Shown here piece by piece: positions 50,301 to 62,147 of a stretch of DNA of 64,000 nt. This DNA comes from Vermamoeba vermiformis (Eukaryota; Tubulinea; Echinamoebida). The stretch spans positions 124,001 through 188,000 of the forward strand of contig JBEWZL010000132.1 of assembly GCA_045837725.1 (NCBI GenBank). The letters run 5' to 3'. How positions within the stretch are numbered: the stretch's first letter is position 1; each line of letters begins with the position of its first letter. The position numbers and the translations under genes were made by a program. The notes beneath the pieces are model-generated. The model ran no database searches. It was not told the DNA's origin and worked only from the letters and a program-made list of their open reading frames with translations.

Positions 50301-53300
50301 GCGACGCTGAAACAATGGAGTGGATCAAAGTGCCTGACTCTGAGAGCGTGCCCACTCCTCGTAGTGAACACGCAGCTGTGACAGTCGATGACAAGATTTA
50401 CATTTTTGGCGGCTTTGATGGCTCACATCGATTGAATGATTTGTACATATTTGACGTTAAGACACTACGGTAAGTTGCATTTTTATTGCCAGTGACAGTT
50501 GTATCTAATTTAGAACAGATGGAGCAAGGTCGAGGCCAGCAGTGCCAGTTCGCCCAACACAGCGCACAACCCAACACCAACTTCACCAAATTCCTTAAAA
50601 GAAACCGAAAAAGAGTCCAAGTGGCCTGAAGCTCGTTCAGGACATCGAATGGTGCGATTTGGCAAAGAGATCTATTTGTTTGGTGGCATCGATAATTCAG
50701 GCTCGTACTTGAATGACCTCTATTCACTCGACGAGAAGATGACTTGGCGCTGGGTCCGTGCCAAGGGCGAAGTGCCTGAAATGCGTGCCTTCCACTCAAT
50801 GGACGTGATTGCAGGTCTGATCTGGGTGTTCGGTGGCTGTGCTTTCAAGAAGTACTTCAACGACACTAAGGTACTCGATCCGTCCACTCGTATTTGGGCC
50901 AGTCTGCCGAGCTTGAACGGCACCGAGTTCGAGCATCCTAGTCCGAGGTACAGTCACAGCACCGCTGTTATTGACAGCAACTTGCTCATGCTGTATGGCG
51001 GCTGCTCTGGAGCAACAATTTACCACGATGTTTGGGTCCTGGACACCGACACAAAGACCTGGGTGTCTGTTCCAACGCCCATCCAATTGGAGCGTGCTCA
51101 TCGTCACACAATGACGGTCTTGCCTGGTGAGACTGGACGTGAAGCCTTTGTGCTGGGCGGTGAGTCGGGCACTGGCTACATTGACGAGCCTACGACGCTG
51201 AAGAATTTTGGTACGTAGTTATTTGACTCGCTTACTAAAGACTGTAACACTGATGCCATTCAGACCTCATCCGCGAACGAGTTGAACGAGTGCGAATAGA
51301 ACAAGGCAAAGCAGCACAACGGCGCAAGAACACTCTCGCACCACTGCATCCCAATCATCCTGCACGTACGTCAAGTTTATTAACTACTAAAAGTACTATA
51401 ACTCGAGAGATTATACAATACTAACACTGGTTCATATACATTACAGTCTCGGATATTGGCGCACCGTACAATATTCAGAAGAAGGCACATTTGGACGAGG
51501 ATTATCAATGGGGTGGTGTAGATCCGGACCGAGATTTTGAAATCAAGCGTATTCTCGGTGAGGGGTACGTAACATTAAAGACAGTTAGTATTTGGAGTCA
51601 GTAGTTAATTGGTACATCAGTGCATTCGGTGTTGTGTACGAAGCCACTTTTGTTGAATGGGGACTGCCAGTAGCAGCTAAAGTCATCAAGGACTTCAAGA
51701 GCGAGCGTGTCAAGAAAGAAATCGACAACTTGAGAAAGCTGAAGAAACATCCGAATATTGTACAGTTCTACGGCACCGTTGAAAAGGACAACTGCCTATG
51801 GGTAAGAACGAGTGGTTGTTTTATGTTGATGGCTCCTAATCCTCTTCAGATTATGATGGAATGCGAGCTCGGTTCTCTGAAGAAGTTGATGAACGATGTG
51901 AATCAACCACTCAACGAGGCACAGATCTCCATTGTGTGCCGCAATGTCCTCATGGGTCTCAACTTTTTGCACCGCAACAACATTGTGCATCGTGATATCA
52001 AGTGCGCTAACGTCTTGTTCAATGCTGAAGGCGAAATCAAATTAGCCGATTTTGGAATTTCACAACAATTGACCGAAGAACTGCCGCACTTGCGAGGCCT
52101 TGCTGGGTACGATATACGATCAACCGTATTGATTAATTCGATGTTAACATCGTTTCAGAACACTGGCCTGGATGGCGCCTGAAGTCCACAGCAGAGCCAA
52201 CTACGACTCTAAGGCTGACGTGTGGTCATTGGGCATGACTATCTTGGAAATGCTCGAGGGCAACGTGCCCAAGTTCGATCAACGCACAATGCGCATGATG
52301 AGCACGGGCGAGGCACTGTCATCTTCCACAACGAATGCTGGTTCGTTAAGTGTCAACGAGTACATTGAACGCTGCTCTGCGTCAAAGGACTTGCGTGACT
52401 TTGTGTCTCTGTGTTTGAACACGAATCCTGATCTGCGGCCAACAAGTATCATGTTGTTGGAGGTAAGGATGAAGCATTCAATCGGCCTTCAGTATCTAAC
52501 CATCATATTCAGCACCCGTTCATTCAAAGTCACGTGACAAGTCACCAATCAGATGTCTTCAAGGATCTCATCTCGAACTTCTTGCGCAAGAAAAAGCGCG
52601 AGACACGAGAGACCAACTTCTTGCTGAAGTTCCGCACGAAGAACAAGTCCAACGATTTGAATCTGAGTGGCAGCAAGGACAAAAAGGGCAGCAACAATAA
52701 CACCAAGAGCTCGTCCCCTGGTGGCTCGCATAACTCGGACAAATCCGACTTTGAAAGCCTGCGCGATGAGTTGTTTGCACAAATTTCATCGACCAAGAAC
52801 GAGACCAAAGAAGAAATTCAACGGCAATTGCAGCTCTCGAGACAAGAGACTGAAGTCATTCGAAGTACGTCCAGATCTGAATTAAGATTTTTTCACAACT
52901 GATCCTAACCTTGTTGTCTTTCAGCTGAGCTCAAAAAGATGCGCGAAGACTTGGCCAAGCAGAAGTCTAAAGTCCAAGACATGGAGTCCAAGTACAAGCG
53001 TCGACTGACCCGAGAAGTGGAGAAGTTTAAGACCGACATCATTGATCAGATCCAAAGCAACATCAACAAGTACGTGGACCTGCTCGTCAAAGAACAGACT
53101 AGCAAGAGCTCCAAACAGTCATCGCCGAGTCCACGAGGCAATGGCAGCACAGCTAACGGGTACGTCGTGAATGGTTCGTTGTTATCTTAGCTGTACTAAT
53201 TGAGATTCTGCAGTAATGTCGCCGCCTCGGATCTAATTTTGGAGATTTCACGTTTGAAGGCTGAAAACAACGCCGTGCGAGAGCAGCTCAAGACGCGCGA

Positions 53301-53727
53301 CGAAGAACTGCATTCCCTCAAAAGTAGACTCGGTTTGCCAGTGCCTAAGCTGGCTAAATGTAAGTCGAGCATCACAGTACTCTTGCGATAGTGAACTAAT
53401 CATGTTGTTGCAGCTAACAACAGCTTGGAGTCCGAGTCTGTATCAGCACGTGACGAGGCCTCAGACAGTGGTCGCGGCACATCGCACAGCACACCTCGAT
53501 CACCGCGCATTGACAGTCATTCAGGCCACGAATCCGACCGGTCAATTCAATCTAATAGCAGTACGCGAGAGAGCAGACGGTCGTTGCAAGTTGGCTCCAG
53601 ATCTACCTCGAGCAAACAAGTTGCGCCTAAAATTAGCGAGAAATTGCAACTATTCGAGAAGAAACAAAATGATTCAACGGCTAAGCTGAGTTCGCCGAGC
53701 AATGTCCATTCTACAGCTAAGAAATAA
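47398..53727 (+). CDS. Ankyrin-RhoGEF-PH-Kelch-protein kinase-coiled-coil protein
   Basis: Nineteen exons sum to 4989 nt, 1662 residues, with every phase consistent, so this is one gene. Ankyrin repeats fill residues about 35-240 (DNHGWTPIICAT, NGETPLHKAVREGNIDFLKL, GESPLHYAARIGLVEVVKIL). A DH (RhoGEF) domain spans about 335-530 (ILKEIVESEKRYVNLIKF, LLGLLITPLQRIPKLVMLI), followed by a PH domain to about 690. Kelch repeats fill 700-1020 (HIVVFGGQ, KIYIFGGFDGSHRLNDLY). A kinase at about 1065-1340 has GEGAFG, AAKV, HRDIKCAN, DFG and APE, so it looks active and MAP3K/STE-like. The C-terminus is coiled coil and Ser-rich. It would link Rho-family activation to a kinase cascade. Confidence 0.92.
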
Positions 53728-53926
53728 CCCCAATTGTAACTTTTGTTCATTAGTATATTTATTGCACTGTATTATTTCCAAGTAAAGCAAAATTTTACGC
53801 TAGCCCGGATATCTCCGTGCAATCTCCTGCTGGTAAGTGAAGATACCAATACTTTTTCAGTTATTTGAACAGTTGAATTGTCAACAGAGCACCGCCAGGA
53901 TTATATCGGAGTTTTCCTGAACGAGC

Positions 53927-56368
53927 ATGGAGACTACGCGACTGGTCATCAAAGAATTGTTCGACGAATCATCGTTCTTCCACATCCCTGCATACCAGCG
54001 ACCATATGTGTGGACTGAGCAGCAAGTAGAGCAACTAATATTGGACATTAAAGACGCAAAAGGTATGTAAATTCTTTTTTGTTGCATACATCCGGTACAA
54101 TCTGCTACATTTAACAGAGTATCGCAGTATTTGCATCAGAATATCAATATCATGCAATACTTTAAAGTTTGCCGAGCGATTCGATCAATTCTAATTCGTT
54201 AAATCCAATTTAGATCAACACGTACAGCATTATTTCCTGGGCAGTATTGTCCTCATTACGAACCAAGCTGGTCACTTTGACATTGTTGACGGACAGCAGC
54301 GCATCACTTCTTTGACGATCCTCTTTGCTGTGTTGCGTGAATTGTTTCAAGAACGAGGCGACCATCGACTTGCAGATGAAATACATGCGTACATACACGT
54401 GGAGCGAAAGCGATTGAGTCGCATCAACGGCGGTCCAAGATTGAGTGGTGTGCACTGTGTGGGTGTGTTTCATGAATTCATTCAAAAACGAGGCAACTTG
54501 CACCAATTCTTCGATGAATATTATCCGACATTGTTCACTGAAGAGCGCTACCAGCAGAATGCACGACGCATGTACGCTGTCTTGAACGCTTTTTCCCTGA
54601 CAGAGTTGATTGGATTTACCGAGTACGTGCTCTCAGAGTGCATGCTCATTCGCATTTCAACGCCGAATAATGGCTCAGCGTTTCAGATATTCAACTCGCT
54701 GAACGGCCGTGGAACTCCGCTGTCTTCCATTGACATGCTCAAAGCAGAGATTTTGTCGGCTGGTAACATTGGAAACCAAGCTGAACGAGAGCGAGTAGAG
54801 ACGTTGTGGCAAATGTACGAAGACTCACTTGGCATTGACAAGTTCAAAGAGCTGTTCCATCACATGTACGTCATTGAAAGCAACAAGTTCGTCAAGGCAG
54901 AGACCTTCGTCACTGACTTCATGCGGACGTTCACACCGACTAGCAATCCCCCGCAATTCTTCGACAACCATTTCTTCCCCTGCGCGCGTGCAATGAAAGC
55001 CATTGTCGAGAGCGACATTGATACGATGTGCAAAGACCAGGTCATCAAAGAAGAGATCAACAAGATGTTGTGGCTGTTGAATCACAACGAATACGAGCAA
55101 TGGATACCCGCTACTATTTACTACTTGTTGCAAGACAGCACGAGCGCTGACAAACTCAACTTCTTGAAGAAGATGGAACGTTTATGGGCCTATCATCTTC
55201 TCAAAAGAACGCGCATTGATGAGCGCAAGACTAGCTGTCTTCAACTTCTGACTGCACTACAACACAACGACCAAGTAGCCGTCGAGCATCTGTTAAATTT
55301 GACGCACATCATTGGCTGGGAAGACGACATGAGGACCATCATTGACTCGCCATTGTACTTCAGTAACTACAACGCGTGCAAGTACTTGTTGCTGCGCATT
55401 AATTGTGGGTTGGCTCACGAGGCTCAGGCATGGCGCATTAACGACACGACGTTATCGATCGAGCATATCTTGCCTAAAACTCCCACACCCTATTGGAGCA
55501 GCAGGTGGGTGACTAATTCGTACAAGGCACACTTGCACAAGATAGGCAATCTGACGCTGCTGACGCGCAAGATCAACAGTCAAGTGCAGAATTCATCGTT
55601 TGAAGAGAAGAAACAAAACTTCTTGTCGGACCATCACGAGCACAGAATATCCTCATTGCCCATCACCGTGAATATTCAGCAGTACACGCAGTGGACTGTA
55701 GAAGAGTTCAGACAGCGCCAAAACGAGTTTTGTCAGCGATTGTGCGACGCTTGGGAGATAAATACAAACGCCAAGTCTTCGAAGAAAAAGAAGCCAAGCC
55801 TAGGATCGAACAACGGACAAGCGACACAAGCTAAAGTCATCGTCACACCAAAGTCTAAAGAAAAGAAAGAACAAAATGGTATGTACAAATGACAGGGCAC
55901 GTGTCAAACAGCACTAATAGCAGGCCAGGGATGAAGCGAGGTCGTGAAGACAATGGCTTGCTTGACGAGACCGCACAAAGCGAACCTGCACCAAAGAGAC
56001 AAAAGACAAGCGACGAGACTGGTGTTGTGCAGTTTCCTTCAATTCAAGAGAGTCATGCAGTGCACGCTGTGAACAATAAGAGTGAGGAAAAGAGTCCTGG
56101 CGCCAAGGCACCCAAGAATCTGTTGAGGGAACTCCTAGAGGCTAATAAAGTAGCAATAGGAGACGTTATTCAGGTAGAAATCGAAGGATATAAACATATC
56201 AAAGCCGCCGTTGAAGCTGGTGGTTTGATTAAGGGACTGCATCCGCGCACCTGGTTGGACTCGGTAAGTAGATTTGTTAACATCAATCAATGATTTGTCT
56301 TAACACTTCAGCAGATTCTACCGGCTTACATTAAAAAGGGAACTATCCATGGTCAAAACTGCGGGTGA
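53927..56368 (+). CDS. GmrSD-like DUF262-DUF1524 protein with RAMA-like tail, copy 1
   Basis: Four exons (53927-54062, 54214-55882, 55921-56263, 56312-56368) give 734 residues. DUF262 (GmrS, ParB-like) is at the N-terminus: HIPAYQRPYVWTEQQVEQLI, HYFLGSIVL and the diagnostic IVDGQQRITSLTIL. DUF1524 (GmrD, HNH nuclease) is at about 460-560: LSIEHILPKTP, then HKIGNLTLLTRKINSQ. A basic KRGRED...KRQK stretch is a likely nuclear signal. The last 80 residues (LLRELLEANKVAIGDVIQV, AGGLIKG) resemble a RAMA domain but end early (HGQNCG), so this tail is shorter than in copy 2. Bacterial GmrSD cuts modified (glucosylated hydroxymethylcytosine) DNA. The 38-bp intron 2 is inferred from the paralogue. Confidence 0.85.
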
Positions 56369-56604
56369 CAGATCAGACAAATACGAACAACAGTTACCTG
56401 CTTCAATCATTGAAGCAAAAAAAACCAAAGAAGGAGAAACAGGACAAGCAATAAGAAGTTTAACTTCCGCGCCGCTATTCGTTTACGAGTAACTAAAGTT
56501 ATAAACTGGTTGACATTCAATTCAATCTCCCTCTATCTCGCAATTCATCGGGTGAATTCCATATTCAATGCATAGAAGCACAAGCACACTCGTCTTAGAG
56601 TAGA

Positions 56605-59080
56605 ATGAAAGCTGATTCAACACGAATCAACGATTTATTTACCACGCACTTCTTTAAGGTACCGCCGTACCAACGACCGTATGTTTGGACCGAGCAACAA
56701 ATAGAAAAGCTCATTACCGATATCAAATACGCTCAAGGTAGGAATTACTTTTTAATTCTCTAAATTACCGCTGGCAAATTTTTGCAAAGGAATCGCTCCG
56801 CTAACGATTCAATTTTATTCAGAAAAACAAATTCGGCAATATTTTTTGGGCAGTATAGTCCTCATAGAAGATGAAAATGAACGCAGTCTCCATAATATTG
56901 TTGACGGTCAGCAGCGAATCATCAGTTTGACAATTATCTTCTCTGTTTTGCGGGCGCTTTTCAAAGAGAAGGACCTCATCAACAAGACACACGATGCTAT
57001 ATTTAGAAATGAAGATGAACTGGCGGGTATAAAGGGAGGTTATCGATTACGAGGAGTGCGTGACGGAGACTTTTTCGAGCAATACATTCAACAAATCGGC
57101 AAGGTCAAAGAAATCAAGAAATTCACTCCGACTAGTCCGAGCACAGTGACTGAGCGCTATCAACTAAACACACGTCGAGTTTTAAAAACTTTACAACAAT
57201 ACGCGGACACTGCCGATGAATTGCAAAAATTCGCTCGCTGGCTGTTTAGCGAATGCGTGCTGATAGTGATATCCACTAAGAATACAAAGTCAGCATTTCA
57301 GATATTCAATTCTCTGAATGGTCGAGGCACACCGCTGTCACACATTGACGTTTTGAAGGCAGAAATTCTCGCTGCGGTGCCAACAAGTCAAGAGAGTGCT
57401 TCTTATGGTGCAAAATGGGACCATTATGAAGACACTTTCGGCCCTAACAAGTTCAAAAAGTTGTTCCAATACATCTACATGATCAAGAGCTACAAGAATG
57501 TCGAAGAAGATACCTTTGCAGCGGACTTCAAGGAGATCGTGAATCCTCACGCCAAGCCCCTGGACTTCTTCAACAACACCTTTCTACGCTACGCCAAGGC
57601 CTATCAGATCGTGCTGAGTAGTGATATTAGCAAATTACATAAAGAAGGAGAGGACGTTGATGGAGTAAACAAGCTGCTGTGGTTGTTGACTCGCAACAAA
57701 GACTGCGTGGACCATGTCACACCGTGTCTTGTGGCCTATTTGAATCAGGACCATACTATCAAAGACATCAAGGAGTTCTTGTGGAGGATGGAGAGAAGAT
57801 GGGCGTATCACTTGGTGAAGAAAACGGGCTACAAAGAGCAACAAGAGTTCAGCTTCGAGATCATCAAAGCCATTATTCAGAGCACCGCCGCTGACAGGTA
57901 CGAGAAGTTGTATCAGATTCTTGACCAAGAATTTACTACTGCGAGCAAAGGAAAGACTCCCATCAGTTGGAAGGAAGACTTAAGAAAACAGTTGCAGAAG
58001 CCGGTGTACAAGGCCACAGATGTTGCTGTCAGCAAATACTTACTTTTGCGGATTAACAGCGAGCTATCGCACGAGCCAGGTGCCTGGAGAGTGGACGACA
58101 GTAAGTTGACGATTGAGCACATCTTGCCACAAACCCTGTCGGAGGAATGGAAGAAGAAGTGGCCGAACACTAATTCAGCCCAAGCGCAGGTTCACAAACT
58201 CGGCAATTTGGCACTGTTGACTAGGAGCATTAATAGTACCGTACATAATGACTCGTTTGAAACAAAGAAGGCGCAGTTCTTAAAGGACAAGAAGAAAAAG
58301 AAGATATCAGCCCTTCCGATCACGGTTGAACTGCAGGAGTACAACGATTGGACGAAAACTGAGTTTGATACTCGCCATCGCAAGTTTTGCACACAATTAG
58401 AAAGCGTGTGGGACATCGGCCTTTTAACTTCGAGTACCAAAAAGACTGTCAGATCAACTGCGGCGATGAACAAAGATAGCAACCTCGTTAATAACAATAC
58501 TATGGACTTAAATGACACCGAAGTTAAGTCCCTCAAGAGGAAACGGGAAGATGACATCGTAACGGATGAGAATGCGCAGAGTGAGCCACCAACGAAGAAG
58601 CAGAAAATCCTCTCTCCGATTGCTGCTTTGGGTCGCAATTTTAGGCCAGGTTCCGCTCCTCCCGACGAAGAAGAGGAGCACATTGAGGTCACTGACAACA
58701 CTCCATCATCTCCTACAACTCCTAGGACTCGAAAAGCTTACCCGCGCCGCACTATCAAAGATTTAGTGGATGCAGGGCAATTGGCAGTTGGCGACATCGT
58801 TACTGTAAAGAATCGTCCCGATATTACTGCGACAATTGATATGAATGGTTTGATTGACGGTCATGAGCTGAAGGAGTGGCTTGGTCTCGTAAGTATTCTT
58901 TTTGGCGCCGTAACGATCTAAGTCTATTTTTAGGTGCTGGAGAAATGCCCGCTTCGACCGTGGGAACATGTTATTGTCGGGGGCAAAAGTTTAGAGGCAC
59001 GGCGAAAAGCTTTGAACCGACTGTACGACGAAAAAAAGGTTGGATCACAAATCGATCTAAATCTGGATGTCGATTCTTAA
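56605..59080 (+). CDS. GmrSD-like DUF262-DUF1524 protein with RAMA domain, copy 2
   Basis: Three exons (56605-56737, 56823-58888, 58934-59080) give 781 residues. DUF262: KVPPYQRPYVWTEQQIEKLI, YFLGSIVLIED, IVDGQQRIISLTI and SAFQIFNSLNGRGTPLS. DUF1524 HNH: LTIEHILPQTLSEEWKKKW, then HKLGNLALLTRSINS with the family's Asn. KSLKRKRED and KKQKI form a bipartite nuclear signal. The C-terminal 85 residues are a RAMA-like domain: RTIKDLVDAGQLAVGDIV, TATIDMNGLIDG, then WEHVIVGGKSLEARR. RAMA domains are known or predicted readers of methylated DNA, in bacterial restriction proteins and animal MPND. Catalytic residues look intact. It starts 237 bp after copy 1 in the same orientation. Confidence 0.88.
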
Positions 59081-59470
59081 CTGGCTCGATAATAGGTTAG
59101 TCTTATGGTATTGTTAGTCACCCTTGTACGAATTAAAGAATTTTTTGCTAAGCTTTCGAAGCGGGTAATTTGTGTTCTTACAATCACTTTTGGGGCTTGT
59201 ACAAACCACGAGCAAGTAAAGAACTGTGTTAGTAATTGCATGCTTTATCTTCGCTTCAACGCAAGAAAGGAGGTACACAACATTGTCTAGGGATCGGTGC
59301 CATCCGGTACGTGACTTTTAAGGGAGTTACAAAGTTCGACCTGAGTAGATGATATAATGTAGGCAGTAAAGTTGGCGTAGTATGTAGTTAAGTAAGCGTT
59401 CCTTTAAACAAAAAATGCCGAAAAAAGAAAAATTAAATAATTTATTAATTACAAGACGTTACATGCGCGC
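59081..59470. other. Intergenic, between convergent genes
   Basis: AT-rich 3' flanks of the second GmrSD-like gene and of PMP3. No gene supported. Confidence 0.5.
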
Positions 59471-59732
59471 CTAGTTCAAGTACTTGCGTCCCTTCTTTAC
59501 AATGATGACCCAGAGACCGTGAATGAGACCTACAAGTTGGAATTCTGCGTTAGTACGGTACGATCGAATCCCCGCAGACAAACTACTGACCCGGAATCCA
59601 GATAAGAATCCATAAAATAATGTTGATGACAAAGTGCTTAGTGCATCCGACCTTTAAGAAGACAGCGACGGGAGAAAGGAAGATGCAGATAATAATCAGC
59701 AAAATGTCCATATTATCCAATTGGCGACCCAT
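59471..59732 (-). CDS. PMP3: PMP3/RCI2 family small membrane protein
   Basis: Two exons (59591-59732, 59471-59529) give 66 residues. Two hydrophobic segments are linked by the family signature: ICIFLSPVAVFLKVGC, then INIILWILIWIPGLIHGLW. This UPF0057 family of proteolipids modulates plasma-membrane potential and salt tolerance in yeast and plants. The tail (VKKGRKYLN) is basic and short. The start is the ATG at 59732 just before the conserved block; the open frame extends further upstream without need. Confidence 0.93.
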
Positions 59733-59997
59733 GATTGCAGTTGTTGAAGATTCTGCACGAGCGTTAGCATTTATAAACACTAGCAAGTAATAGTACTTAC
59801 TACTTTGTGGTTCTTCGGTTCGTTAACGTTGCATAAATCGTTAAAAATTGCGAACCGAATCCCTTGGCGGTTTTATTTTCCTCCGACAAAATCTTGCGCA
59901 AAATCGTTTTACTCGCGCTGCATTCCTGACCTTATTTGGAACATTGCGCGCGACATCCGAATTGAACGGTTGCAAAATGATTCTTTGAACGTACTGA

Positions 59998-60681
59998 TTA
60001 CAATTTATGCTGTTGCGTTAATACAACACTGTTTGGATGCGTTTCAAAATGTTTTTGAACTTCTTCAAGTAACGGATTGATAGTGTTCTTTTGAATGTTG
60101 TGTGGCGGTTTCCACGCGATCCACTCCGAGTTGTGGTGTTCAGTCAAATTCAAAGCGACTTCGCTGTTAGTTAGCACTCCCATGTACATTTCGAGCGTCT
60201 TTTCAACTTTCTTGCCGCCAAATCGTTTGTAAACGGGATAATATGTCTCTTTAAATACAAATTGCTCGTCGCGAATAATTTGGTCTTTTTGGATGCCTGT
60301 CTCTTCGCTTAATTCACGATAGGCTGTCACTAACTCTGTTTCGCCTAAATAGCACGAATAATTATAAAAATATTCTGATAATCTCATCAAAATATTCTTA
60401 CCTTTATCCATATGACCTTTCGGTAAATCGTAACGATTAGGATGTCGCATCAACAAAAACTCGAGTTGATTAGCGGGTGTCCTACGAAATACAAGAAATC
60501 CGCATGATTTAACTACAGGCATGCCATCTGCACGAGTACTGACTGCGATTTCTGGGTGATTGTGTTGCATTCTAACTTGTTTCGCAGGCCAGATGGAGAT
60601 TGTTGGAGTGTTAGCTGATCTACCGTGTGTTGTAGTGACGTATTGAATATTAAATATCGACTTCAGTGCAGTTTTAAACAT
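59998..60681 (-). CDS. Nudix hydrolase, diadenosine tetraphosphatase-like
   Basis: Two exons (60402-60681, 59998-60344) give 208 residues. The Nudix box is complete across the splice: GHMDKGETELVTAYRELSEE followed by TGI. SCGFLVFRR and FLLMRHPNRYDLPKGH are typical of NUDT2-like Ap4A hydrolases. The first 50 residues are Ser/Thr/Lys/Arg-rich with few acids and may target mitochondria. The intron (60345-60401) has no in-frame stop, so a naive frame reads through it. The product would cleave Ap4A or related nucleotides. Confidence 0.9.
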   Translation of the reverse strand: MFKTALKSIFNIQYVTTTHGRSANTPTISIWPAKQVRMQHNHPEIAVSTRADGMPVVKSCGFLVFRRTPANQLEFLLMRHPNRYDLPKGHMDKGKNILMRLSEYFYNYSCYLGETELVTAYRELSEETGIQKDQIIRDEQFVFKETYYPVYKRFGGKKVEKTLEMYMGVLTNSEVALNLTEHHNSEWIAWKPPHNIQKNTINPLLEEVQKHFETHPNSVVLTQQHKL

Positions 60682-60923
60682 GACCACGCTGCGAAATTGC
60701 ACAGAAAGGTTGTGGCAGGAAGAGGACTGATGACACACAACCAGCGACGCTCTGCTCGGTAGAAATATTGTACAAGTTTATTTGTAGAATAAGAGTAATG
60801 TTACAGCTGCAGTTAAAAGTACTATACAAATATACAGGGGGTGGATCTCGTAGGATCCGGTCCATCGGTACGACTACGTAGCCAACTGACGAACGATCGT
60901 GAGCAGGAGTACAAATAGCGTAC

Positions 60924-61238
60924 TTAAGCAGTGAAGCACGAGTCCATTGAGAAGTGACGGACTACATCCGTCGTGCTCAAGTCTGTCTTCAACTTCGCGG
61001 AGGTTGGCTTGTTCGACAATCCAGCAGCCAAGTTCTTTCTGTACGCAGCTGCAACAGCGTAGCCTACGCCTGCCCCACCAACTAGTTTGCTGAGGTCTGG
61101 TACATAGGCCAGTTCATGTTTGTGAGGTACATCTGCCGGGTGCGTGACCGTGTGACGTTGTGAAGGGCTATCGGTGTGATAGCGCGTTTTGGAATCTTTT
61201 TGAACTCCATGTCTCCACAATGTTCGAGCAGATTGCAT
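60924..61238 (-). CDS. Small unrecognised, possibly mitochondrial membrane protein
   Basis: 104 residues from the ATG at 61238. The N-terminus (MQSARTLWRHGVQKDSKTR) is basic and amphipathic, like a mitochondrial presequence. One Gly/Ala-rich hydrophobic segment (LVGGAGVGYAVAAAY) lies near residue 60. No family recognised. The frame is also open upstream of the chosen ATG. Confidence 0.55.
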   Translation of the reverse strand: MQSARTLWRHGVQKDSKTRYHTDSPSQRHTVTHPADVPHKHELAYVPDLSKLVGGAGVGYAVAAAYRKNLAAGLSNKPTSAKLKTDLSTTDVVRHFSMDSCFTA

Positions 61239-62147
61239 CGTTTTGATACTATAAGGAAGCGAAACTAGGTCAGTAACTGATCGGGACCGTAATTCATAAT
61301 TAAACAAGAAGTCCACGAAACGACGCCGCTTCATGAACACGCAAAGTAATGCACGATGATATCTGAGTGCACTAAGGGTGTGCGTGAGATGATACTTACG
61401 GAGTGTTCATTGAAGGTTTGAGTAGGGTTAAACCTTAGTGGATGTGTCTTAAATGTGTGTAGTAATGTTGACTCTAATGAGTAACTTTTGTTGTGACTAT
61501 TCCTTTGTAGTTAATGTTATCTGAAACAAAATCTCTTTGTCGCTATTTAAACAAACCGAATCTTGAACCAGCGTTGACTTTGACTTAGCGTTGAATCTGA
61601 CTAGTTTCATCGAGCTTTCCTGTAATTCTCGTTAAACAAATTCGAAAACTACAAATATAGCCCAGATTATGTTTATACCTCGAAAATTCATATGAATTGT
61701 TCAAAACAGCACCTCCGCAACACCTGAAATAGATCCAACACACTCGAATAGGAGCCAACGCTAATATTGAACATTGACAGTGCCGCAAATGCATTGGGAA
61801 GTTATTGCATGTATAGGTGTTAGTGATGAGAGTGTGTAGAACACTGAAACAAAGTCCGTTGTACCGCTCATCTGCAACTTCGTTGAACGACTTGATCTGA
61901 CGCACCGTGAGCAAGGCCGAATTGAATTTAAATGTTTGAACGCCTTAGAAGTACTTATTAAATCGTCCATAATCAATGCCTTTCAATGTGTCTTATCAAA
62001 TAAATAAAAACAAAACTAATTTTCGTATTTCTATAAAAGGTGCTGAATACCAGAAAAGGAAATACTCCATGCGAATTCTACCAAAAAAATCTGCAGTTCG
62101 CTCGTTCAGAATCTTCAAACGCATGCTTTATGATTGAATTGCGTATA
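61239..62147. other. Intergenic or unresolved region
   Basis: Minus-strand open stretches near 61585-61976 (one starting MIMDDLISTSKAFKHL) have donor-like sites but no convincing joined gene. I leave them uncalled. Confidence 0.4.

Noticed and set aside
59105-59290. Plus-strand 61-codon frame after the second GmrSD-like gene
   Set aside because: Starts past the stop of a complete gene and has no features.
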